Below are positions 1-5,253 of a stretch of 5,312 bases of DNA, one piece after another. Origin of the DNA: JBLIAZ01 sp047632015 (GTDB lineage: Bacteria > Bacteroidota > Bacteroidia > Flavobacteriales_C > GCA-002722245). Position 1 is the first letter of the stretch. The number at the start of each line of letters is the position of its first letter. Under the pieces are notes generated by a model, which was given only the letters and a program-made list of their open reading frames with translations, was not told where the DNA came from and searched no databases. The DNA is taken from positions 1-5,312 of the forward strand of contig JBLIBC010000202.1 of assembly GCA_047632015.1 (NCBI GenBank), given 5' to 3'. Both the position numbers and the translations under genes were made by a program.

Positions 1-161
1 GAATAAACTTTATCGGGAGTATAGTCTGTTAATTTTAGCTTCAATTCAGCAGCTTCTTTTTCAAAGTTTTTAGACACGTCTACATCTAAGTTTCCGTAGC
101 AAAAACCTCTTGGATGAGCTACGCTGCTGTGACGGATAAGCAATATTTCTTGTTGTATCAT
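1..161 (-). CDS. Histidine phosphatase family protein (CobC / alpha-ribazole phosphatase-like), N-terminal part
   Basis: Only the first 53 codons are present; the gene runs off the left edge of the window. The protein starts MIQQEILLIRHSSV, where R10-H11 is the RH signature of the phosphoglycerate-mutase-like histidine phosphatases, whose His forms the phospho-enzyme. The segment GFCYGNLDVDVS (residues 19-30) resembles the G-x-CYG-x-x-DV stretch typical of alpha-ribazole phosphatase (CobC) and close relatives. These enzymes remove phosphate from small metabolites in the cytoplasm; the true substrate cannot be told from this fragment. The usual third residue of the RHG/RHT motif is Ser here. 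The ATG lies 4 bases after the stop of the Mur ligase gene, with no good Shine-Dalgarno site, so it is probably the last or a late gene of the same operon and translationally coupled. Family assignment is firm, substrate is not. Confidence 0.8.
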   Translation of the reverse strand, partial: MIQQEILLIRHSSVAHPRGFCYGNLDVDVSKNFEKEAAELKLKLTDYTPDKVY

Positions 162-165
162 TGGT

Positions 166-1521
166 TTACTTACCTAAAAGTTCAGTGGCTAATTCGTTAA
201 AATCAACTCCTTCAAAGTTTCCGCTACTCATTAGTAGGAGGTTCTGACTACTCCAGTTTTTTGCTTTTAATTCCTGTAAAAACTCTTCTGATGAGGTGAA
301 TACTTTTAAGTCCTTACGACCAAATGCGTTATAAACCTGCTCGCTTGTAATTTCAGGCAACTTTTTATGAGCTAAGGCTTTTGGGCTAAAAAATACATAA
401 GCAGTATCCGGAGCATCCATGCATCCTTCATATTGTTTTAAGAAATCTTCGTTCAAACTACTGAAAGTGTGTAATTCCATACATGCCACCAAGCTCCTGT
501 TTTCAAACTGCTCCTTCATTGCTTTTGAAGTTGCTTTCAACTTTGACGGAGAGTGCGCGAAATCTTTGTAAACAGCTGAATTATTGTTTTCTTTTACCAA
601 TTCCAACCGTTTTGAAGCTCCTGTAAAATCAGCAATGGCATTGTAAAAATTATTTTTATTGATGCCTAAATCTAGGCATACATTAAGCGCAGCGTTTAAG
701 TTTTGTAAATTATGTTCACCAAATACACTGATAGGAAATTCAACCCCAGCATCCAATAAAATTGTTTTTCCGTTTACGATTTTATGTTCATGCCCACCGT
801 ACGGAATCGAAGTACCATTGAATTTTTCCCCTATGGATTTTACTTCGTTGTCACTTTCACAATAAATCAACTTTCCTCCGTCTTCAATTGAATCCGTGAA
901 AATTTGAAATTGATCAACGTAATTTTTAAATGTTGGGAAAACATTAATGTGATCCCATGCAATTCCGCTAATAACAGCAGTGTGCGCTTTATATAAATGA
1001 AATTTAGGCCTTCTGTCTATTGGGCTACTCAAGTATTCATCACCCTCTAAAATGATAATCGGTGCGTCATGGCTTAATTTAACCATGCATTCAAACCCTT
1101 CCAATTGAGCCCCAACCATGTAATCATAATTAAAACCCAAAGCATTTAACACATGCAAAATCATGGCAGTAATACTCGTTTTTCCATGACTTCCGCCAAT
1201 AACTATTCTTTTTTTACCCTCACTTTGGTTGAAAATATATTCTGGGTAAGAGTAAATATTTAACCCTAATTCTTGCGCCTTTATCAATTCTGGATTGTCC
1301 TTGCGAGCATGCATTCCTAAAATTACAGCATCTAAATCAGAGGTGATGCTGTTGGCGTTCCAGCCAATTTTGTCAGGCAATAAACCGTACTTTTTTAACC
1401 TCCCTTTCGACGGCTCAAATATTTCGTCGTCTGATCCAGTTACTTGATACCCTTTTAAATGAAGAGCAATTGCCATGTTGTGCATTGCACTTCCTCCCGT
1501 GGCTATTAAATGTATTTTCAT
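166..1521 (-). CDS. mpl: Mur ligase family protein, probably UDP-N-acetylmuramate:L-alanyl-gamma-D-glutamyl-meso-diaminopimelate ligase (Mpl)
   Basis: Mpl is a cytoplasmic ATP-dependent ligase that joins recovered murein tripeptide to UDP-MurNAc in peptidoglycan recycling. At 451 residues it is close to E. coli Mpl (about 457) and follows it along its whole length. The N-terminal Rossmann-like domain starts MKIHLIATGG with VTGSD at 27-31. The ATP loop is GGSHGKTS (109-116). EGDEY (159-163) and WDH (189-191) match the central-domain Mg/ATP residues, followed by GEHNLQNLNAAL (268-279). The C-terminal domain has KDFAHSPSK (319-327) where Mpl/MurC have D-[FY]-AHHP, and MSSGNFEG (431-438) matching the MSNGGFGG end of Mpl. 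Close agreement with Mpl at EGDEY and at the C-terminus argues against MurC. The start fits the MRIHIL start of E. coli Mpl. It lies 19 bases after the DUF2141 gene. Specificity for the tripeptide is inferred from family resemblance. Confidence 0.85.
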   Translation of the reverse strand: MKIHLIATGGSAMHNMAIALHLKGYQVTGSDDEIFEPSKGRLKKYGLLPDKIGWNANSITSDLDAVILGMHARKDNPELIKAQELGLNIYSYPEYIFNQSEGKKRIVIGGSHGKTSITAMILHVLNALGFNYDYMVGAQLEGFECMVKLSHDAPIIILEGDEYLSSPIDRRPKFHLYKAHTAVISGIAWDHINVFPTFKNYVDQFQIFTDSIEDGGKLIYCESDNEVKSIGEKFNGTSIPYGGHEHKIVNGKTILLDAGVEFPISVFGEHNLQNLNAALNVCLDLGINKNNFYNAIADFTGASKRLELVKENNNSAVYKDFAHSPSKLKATSKAMKEQFENRSLVACMELHTFSSLNEDFLKQYEGCMDAPDTAYVFFSPKALAHKKLPEITSEQVYNAFGRKDLKVFTSSEEFLQELKAKNWSSQNLLLMSSGNFEGVDFNELATELLGK

Positions 1522-1540
1522 GTTGTGCTATTTTTTACCC

Positions 1541-1987
1541 TTACCAATATTGAACATTCAACGTGAGTTCCTTGTCAGTGTATATATCAAAGGTGCATTT
1601 TTCGTACTTAGGTGCGCTCAGAAACCCGGGCTTAACGTTATTCGAAAACCCAAAACCTTCCTCAGGTAGTCCCAAAAATGAATAATCCATTTCCTTGTTA
1701 CTGTTCTCATCGTCTAAAAAAGTGATGGCATATTTACCCTTGACGATGTCTTTCAGTATAAAAGTGATAATCCCATTTTTTGAAGTGCTCTTTTGTACAT
1801 GAAAGTCTTTCCAAGGATTATCGGTGTACTGATTTTTATTATTGTACAAGGCTAGGTCAATTTGCCCTTGCTTGTTCTTGAATCCTTTGATATTTACAGT
1901 AATGGTGAATGTTTCAACTTGAACAAAACTTACGCTCGTCACAAGAACTCCAAAAATTAAAATTGACAAAAAAACCTTTTTAATCAT
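1541..1987 (-). CDS. DUF2141 domain-containing exported protein
   Basis: A small protein of 148 residues with an N-terminal signal peptide: MIKK followed by a hydrophobic stretch to about residue 23, with cleavage likely around 20-25. There is no lipobox Cys, so it is probably secreted or periplasmic rather than a lipoprotein. The mature part is a beta-rich single domain typical of DUF2141: VNIKGFKNKQGQIDLALYN near the start, a KGKYAITFLDDEN stretch at 83-95, and the family hallmark around 93-117 (D93, N95, N97, D101, then FLGLPEEGFGFSNN). Known members are common in Bacteroidota, and their function is not established. The spaced acidic/Asn residues D93, N95, N97, D101 could form a metal-binding loop, which is inference only. 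The start ATG overlaps the stop of the upstream MBL gene (ATGA), indicating translational coupling, and the Mur ligase gene follows 19 bases downstream. Confidence 0.88.
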   Translation of the reverse strand: MIKKVFLSILIFGVLVTSVSFVQVETFTITVNIKGFKNKQGQIDLALYNNKNQYTDNPWKDFHVQKSTSKNGIITFILKDIVKGKYAITFLDDENSNKEMDYSFLGLPEEGFGFSNNVKPGFLSAPKYEKCTFDIYTDKELTLNVQYW

Positions 1988-2823
1988 AATTCAGAAAATT
2001 GGAAGGTGCTGTTTAGCACGACCCCACGTTCGGTTTGCTTTAAATTGCAACACTCGTTGTAAGCATCATGCTGCAAAAATAGCACATAGTCTTTATTGAA
2101 AGCTTCATTTAAAAATTTTTCTTTTTCAGTCATTGTTAGTAACGGACGTGTATCGTAACTCATTACGTAAGAAAGGGGAATATGTGTAGTAGTTGGAATT
2201 AAATCCGCCGCGAAAACAATGGTTTTTCCTTCATGCTTAATGTGCGGTAAAATTTGGCTTTCAGTATGCCCATGAACTAGTAAAAAGGAAATGTTAGGTC
2301 CAAATTCTTCACCAGTTTTGATAAAATTTAGATGACCTAATTCTTGAATAGGCAACATGTTTTCGATAAGGAATGAGGCTTTTTCACGTGGATTAGGGTT
2401 AACTGCCCAGTCCCAATGTTGTTCATTACTCCAATATTTTGCGTTTTTAAAAGCTAATTCAAGTTTTGATGTACTTGGGTTTCGTACAACACTTCCACCC
2501 ACATGATCAAAGTGCAAGTGAGTTAATATAACATCGGTAATGTCATCGGTAGAAAACCCCAATTTACGCAAGGAAGAATTCAACGTGTTATCGCCGTGTA
2601 AATGGAAATAGTTAAAAAACTTATCACTTTGCTTGTCACCAATTCCTGTATCAATAAGTATTAAGCGGTTACCATCCTCCACCAACATACTCCTCATGGC
2701 AAATGTGCACATGTTCTTATCATCCGATGGATTGGTCCTTTGCCAAATACTTTTAGGGACAACGCCAAACATGGCGCCTCCATCCAATTTAAAATATCCT
2801 GTATCAATTGGGTAAATGTTCAT
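1984..2823 (-). CDS. MBL-fold metallo-hydrolase
   Basis: A 279-residue cytoplasmic protein of the metallo-beta-lactamase fold; no signal peptide is visible. The metal ligands are all present: the HxHxDH motif HLHFDH at 102-107 (H102, H104, D106, H107), H186 in GHTESQ, D207 in FAADLIP, and H252 in LQHDAY. This predicts a dinuclear zinc (or iron/manganese) hydrolase. The early IDTGIG strand (57-62) and the N-terminal GGAMFGVVPKSIW stretch (15-27) are typical of a Bacteroidota subgroup within the broad lactonase-like / general MBL-fold group. The substrate cannot be read from the sequence; lactonase, thioesterase-like or phosphodiesterase roles are all possible. It is the first gene of the minus-strand operon, 13 bases or so downstream of a predicted transcription start, and its stop overlaps the DUF2141 start by 4 bp. 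The start codon is supported by the conserved N-terminal segment beginning MNIYPIDTGYF. Confidence 0.9.
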   Translation of the reverse strand: MNIYPIDTGYFKLDGGAMFGVVPKSIWQRTNPSDDKNMCTFAMRSMLVEDGNRLILIDTGIGDKQSDKFFNYFHLHGDNTLNSSLRKLGFSTDDITDVILTHLHFDHVGGSVVRNPSTSKLELAFKNAKYWSNEQHWDWAVNPNPREKASFLIENMLPIQELGHLNFIKTGEEFGPNISFLLVHGHTESQILPHIKHEGKTIVFAADLIPTTTHIPLSYVMSYDTRPLLTMTEKEKFLNEAFNKDYVLFLQHDAYNECCNLKQTERGVVLNSTFQFSEL

Positions 2824-2841
2824 GATTATAACGCTTTGGAA

Positions 2842-2872
2842 TAAAGATAGAAACTTGAAGTCTTCTTGACAA
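2842..2872 (-). promoter_or_regulatory. Candidate Bacteroidota-type promoter for the MBL/DUF2141/mpl operon
   Basis: Read on the minus strand, TTG (2872-2870) is followed after 20 bases by TATCTTTA (2849-2842). This fits the Bacteroidota promoter pattern of a -33 TTG and a -7 TAnnTTTG, with one mismatch in the last base of the -7 element. The spacing is within the usual range. Transcription would start about 2836-2838, giving a leader of only about 13-15 bases before the ATG at 2823. No Shine-Dalgarno site is visible, which is normal in this phylum. Confidence 0.5.
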
Positions 2873-2938
2873 GGCTCAGTTAAAATTCTTGTAACAATAA
2901 GTCATGTTTTATTTAATGTAATCTTAGCCCTTAGTACC

Positions 2939-2947
2939 TGTGGATAA
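2939..2947 (-). promoter_or_regulatory. Exact match to the DnaA box (TTATCCACA on the minus strand)
   Basis: The plus strand reads TGTGGATAA, the exact complement of the high-affinity DnaA box TTATCCACA. It is the only exact copy I found in the window, and it lies inside the short divergent intergenic region, 16 bases upstream of the -7 element candidate of the ROK gene, over its -33 region. A single box with no cluster and no replication genes nearby does not make an origin. A regulatory role is inference; the match itself is seen directly. Confidence 0.35.
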
Positions 2948-2963
2948 TTCCCTCTAAAAAAGT

Positions 2964-2971
2964 TATATTTG
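2964..2971 (+). promoter_or_regulatory. Candidate Bacteroidota -7 promoter element for the ROK gene
   Basis: TATATTTG is a perfect match to the Bacteroidota -7 consensus TAnnTTTG. The -33 region lacks a clear TTG; the sequence about 20 bases upstream is CTGTGG, which overlaps the DnaA-box match. Transcription would begin about 2976-2979, leaving a leader of roughly 10 bases before the ATG at 2988, with no Shine-Dalgarno site. The orientation and position fit the only gene immediately downstream. Confidence 0.5.
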
Positions 2972-2987
2972 AGCAAAGTAAACACCC

Positions 2988-3941
2988 ATGGCTGACATCA
3001 TAGTAGGAATAGAAATTGGCGTAAAAACCACGGAAATAGGTTTTGCGGATTTAGAAGGTAAGATTTTTGAAAAATCATTATTGCATTCCGACGCCTACCC
3101 TATTTTTAGCTCTTTCGTAGAAGCTATTGTGATGGAAATAAGGGAAGTCTTAAAAATACAATCAACTTCCATTTTTAGCAAAGCAAAAGTGAAAGCGATT
3201 GGGTTGGCTGCACCGGGTGCTAATTCAAAAGAAGGCACCTTGTCACAAGGAGTTAATTTACCTTGGGAAGTAGATCTTGATATAGCTGCTACCCTGCGTA
3301 AGGAGTTCAAAACAAGTGTGGAAGTTGTAAATGATGCGTCTGCAGTTTGTGTGGCCGAAAGTTTTTACGGAGCGTGTAAAGGCATAGATGATTGTGTTGT
3401 AATCACTATGGGTGAGGGAGTTGGGATGGGTATCATTGCTAATGGGAAATTGGTTTTAGGTCATGATGGATTTGCAGGTGAAGGAGGGCACATGATTATT
3501 CGGGAAGACGGTAGGAAGTGTGGTTGTGGACGGTCAGGCTGTGTGGAAACTTACACATCAAATAGCGGATTGAAGCTTACAGCGGAGGAACTGCGTACTA
3601 AGCACGCAGGAAATTCAATATTAAATGACATATCAACTTTAACTGATAAAGTAATATTTAAAGCTGTGGAGTTGAATGATGAACTTGCTGTTAAAATATT
3701 TGACGAAACAGCACAGGCTCTTGCTTTGGCAATTGCTAATGTGGCAACCGTTACAAGTCCTGAAAAAGTGGTTTTGTACGGGGGGGTCGCAAAAGCTGGA
3801 GAAAGCTTTATTAAAGCAGTGAATAAACACCTACCTAAGTATTTGTTATTTGGTGAAAAGAATGATTTACGGGTTTCATTGTCGGAGTTACATGACGAAA
3901 ATGCTGTATTATTAGGGGCCATTGCGGCAACGAAGCAGTAA
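2988..3941 (+). CDS. ROK family protein (glucokinase-like sugar kinase) with altered ATP-phosphate motifs
   Basis: A 317-residue single-domain-pair ROK protein without an N-terminal helix-turn-helix, so of the kinase rather than the NagC/XylR repressor type. Conserved features are APG (75-77), the NLPW stretch with N90, catalytic-base position D116 in VVNDAS, the sugar-binding EGGH (165-168), the ROK zinc motif CGCGRSGC (178-185, with H168 as the expected fourth ligand), E187, and the LYGGV adenosine segment (263-267). This would predict phosphorylation of glucose or a related hexose or amino sugar in the cytoplasm. Two ATP motifs are unusual: the first, normally DxGGTK, reads EIGVKT (9-14), and the second, normally GTGVGGG, reads GEGVGMG (142-148). 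Activity may therefore be reduced or changed. It is transcribed alone, divergently from the MBL operon. Family assignment is firm; glucokinase activity is not assured. Confidence 0.88.
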   Translation: MADIIVGIEIGVKTTEIGFADLEGKIFEKSLLHSDAYPIFSSFVEAIVMEIREVLKIQSTSIFSKAKVKAIGLAAPGANSKEGTLSQGVNLPWEVDLDIAATLRKEFKTSVEVVNDASAVCVAESFYGACKGIDDCVVITMGEGVGMGIIANGKLVLGHDGFAGEGGHMIIREDGRKCGCGRSGCVETYTSNSGLKLTAEELRTKHAGNSILNDISTLTDKVIFKAVELNDELAVKIFDETAQALALAIANVATVTSPEKVVLYGGVAKAGESFIKAVNKHLPKYLLFGEKNDLRVSLSELHDENAVLLGAIAATKQ

Positions 3942-3949
3942 TTTAGTTT

Positions 3950-3976
3950 AAATTTCAGGGAGATTTCTAACTTTTT
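3950..3976 (+). terminator. Weak candidate terminator after the ROK gene
   Basis: Eight bases after the stop codon, AAATTTC (3950-3956) can pair with GAGATTT (3960-3966) across a 3-base loop, with one G-U pair, and a run of five T follows at 3972-3976. The stem is AT-rich and the T-run is offset by five bases, so it is a poor intrinsic terminator. I see no better one in the gap. Confidence 0.2.
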
Positions 3977-4000
3977 GTAAACTTTTCCGTTAACTTTTTC
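3968..4000 (+). repeat. Three near-phased AACTTTT repeats upstream of the thiolase
   Basis: The heptamer AACTTTT occurs at 3969-3975, 3980-3986 and 3992-3998, with steps of 11 and 12 bases, that is, about one helical turn. It lies in the 117-bp gap (3942-4058) before the thiolase, about 60-90 bases upstream of its ATG. It could be a protein-binding array controlling the thiolase/dehydrogenase operon, or chance in an AT-rich gap. No convincing TAnnTTTG promoter element with a spaced TTG is visible elsewhere in this gap. Confidence 0.3.
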
Positions 4001-4058
4001 ATCAGCATTTTAGTTAATTTAAACGTAATCTAATTATACGTAAACAACCTCAGTAAGT

Positions 4059-5252
4059 ATGTCAATAAGTGTATCAAAAAGAGAAGTGGTAATAATAGCT
4101 GCAAAAAGAACTCCTATAGGGAGTTTTGGAGGCAGTTTATCAAGTGTGTCAGCCACTAATTTAGGAGCTGCTGCAATTAAAGGTGCGGTGGAATCTTGTG
4201 GTTTGAACGTGGAATTGGTGGACGAGGTTTTTATGGGAAATGTGATGTCAGCCAATTTGGGTCAAGCTCCCGCTAGACAAGCAGCAATTTTTGCGGGAAT
4301 TCCAAATTCGGTTCCATGTACCACAATTAATAAGGTTTGTGCTTCTGGAATGAAGTCAATTTCCTTGGGCGTTCAATCAATTTTACTGGGAGATAATGAT
4401 GTGGTGGTAGTTGGAGGTATGGAAAACATGTCATCGGTTCCTTATTATAGCCCGGACATCAGGTTTGGTAAAAAATTAGGGAATACGGAATTAGTGGATG
4501 GTTTAGTGAAGGATGGATTGACGGATGTTTACAATGATTATCACATGGGGAATGCTGCGGAAAAATGCGCGGTAGATTATAACATCAGTAGGGAGGATCA
4601 AGATGGGTTTGCAATAGAATCATATAAAAGGTCTGCACAAGCGTGGGAAGCTAACAAGTTTTCGGACGAAATTATACCTGTCACTGTAAAAAACAGACGA
4701 GGAGATATAGAGGTAGTTGAAGACGAAGAATACAAAAATGTAAAGTTGGAAAAAATTCCAACTTTGCGAACCGTATTTAAAAAGGATGGAACTGTGACAG
4801 CAGCAAACGCGTCTACTTTAAATGATGGAGCTGCTGCACTTGTGTTAATGAGTGCTGAAAAAGCGAAAGAATTAAACATGAAACCGCTTGCGAAAATTAT
4901 CAGTTACGCGGATGCAGCGCTTGCGCCAGAACAGTTCACCGTAGCGCCTTCTGTTGCAGTGCCAAAAGCACTAGATAAGTTGAGTTTAAAATTGGCAGAC
5001 GTTGATTATTGGGAGTTCAATGAGGCCTTTTCGGTAGTTGGAATAGCTAATTGTAACAAGTTGAATTTGGCGGCTGATAAAGTTAATGTAAATGGGGGTG
5101 CGGTTTCTTTAGGGCATCCTTTAGGCTGTTCGGGAGCCCGTATAGTAGTGACATTAATAAACGTACTAAAGCAAAATGGAGGGAAAATTGGAGCTGCTGG
5201 AATTTGTAATGGCGGAGGAGGAGCTTCGGCTTTAGTTATTGAAAACATGTAA
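4059..5252 (+). CDS. Thiolase family protein, acetyl-CoA C-acetyltransferase (acetoacetyl-CoA thiolase)
   Basis: Thiolases of this type condense two acetyl-CoA to acetoacetyl-CoA or run the reverse, cytoplasmically, usually as tetramers. At 397 residues it has the normal length for biosynthetic-type thiolases. The nucleophilic Cys is C94 in NKVCASGMKS (91-100). The other catalytic motifs are NEAF (321-324), GHPLGCSGAR (352-361, with H353) and GICNGGGGAS (381-390, with C383). VVIIAAKRTPIGSFGG near the N-terminus (10-25), YHMG (161-164) and KKDGTVTAANAS (241-252) are further family blocks. All catalytic residues are present. The short segment MSISVSK before the conserved start is compatible with the chosen ATG; no good Shine-Dalgarno site precedes it. 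The 3-hydroxyacyl-CoA dehydrogenase gene follows after one base, which supports a short-chain acetoacetyl-CoA role (ketone/butyrate-type metabolism, branched amino-acid breakdown) over long-chain beta-oxidation. Chain-length specificity is inferred. Confidence 0.93.
   Translation: MSISVSKREVVIIAAKRTPIGSFGGSLSSVSATNLGAAAIKGAVESCGLNVELVDEVFMGNVMSANLGQAPARQAAIFAGIPNSVPCTTINKVCASGMKSISLGVQSILLGDNDVVVVGGMENMSSVPYYSPDIRFGKKLGNTELVDGLVKDGLTDVYNDYHMGNAAEKCAVDYNISREDQDGFAIESYKRSAQAWEANKFSDEIIPVTVKNRRGDIEVVEDEEYKNVKLEKIPTLRTVFKKDGTVTAANASTLNDGAAALVLMSAEKAKELNMKPLAKIISYADAALAPEQFTVAPSVAVPKALDKLSLKLADVDYWEFNEAFSVVGIANCNKLNLAADKVNVNGGAVSLGHPLGCSGARIVVTLINVLKQNGGKIGAAGICNGGGGASALVIENM
4739..4768 (+). repeat. 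Strong inverted repeat inside the thiolase gene
   Basis: AAAGTTGGAA (4742-4751) and TTCCAACTTT (4756-4765) are perfect reverse complements separated by AAAA. In RNA the stem extends outward by U-G, G-C and U-G pairs to 4739/4768. It lies over codons for residues about 227-237 (NVKLEKIPTLR). There is no T-run after it, so it is not an intrinsic terminator. It may be an mRNA structure or a by-product of coding for a conserved segment. Confidence 0.5.
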
Positions 5253-5253
5253 A

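Noticed and set aside
659..865. Plus-strand open frame of 68 codons
   Set aside because: It lies antisense inside the Mur ligase gene, has no recognisable domain, and the opposite strand encodes clear catalytic-family sequence.
1475..1669. Plus-strand open frame of 64 codons
   Set aside because: It straddles the start of the Mur ligase gene and the end of the DUF2141 gene in antisense, with no family resemblance or promoter.
1984..2823. Beta-lactamase or proven quorum-quenching lactonase
   Set aside because: It lacks a signal peptide and the metal motif is shared by the whole fold; nothing in the sequence fixes the substrate.
2824..2987. Replication origin because of the DnaA-box match
   Set aside because: There is only one box, no cluster, no AT-rich unwinding array and no dnaA, dnaN or gidA-type neighbours.
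3591..3609. Six-bp inverted repeat CTGCGT/ACGCAG in the ROK gene
   Set aside because: Short stem with a 7-base loop inside a coding region; such stems are expected by chance.
3551..3922. Minus-strand open frame of 123 codons
   Set aside because: It is an antisense shadow of the ROK gene; its composition is that of a reverse-complemented coding frame and it matches no family I know.
2988..3941. ROK-family transcription repressor (NagC/XylR type)
   Set aside because: The protein starts directly with the first ATP-domain strand and has no N-terminal helix-turn-helix domain.
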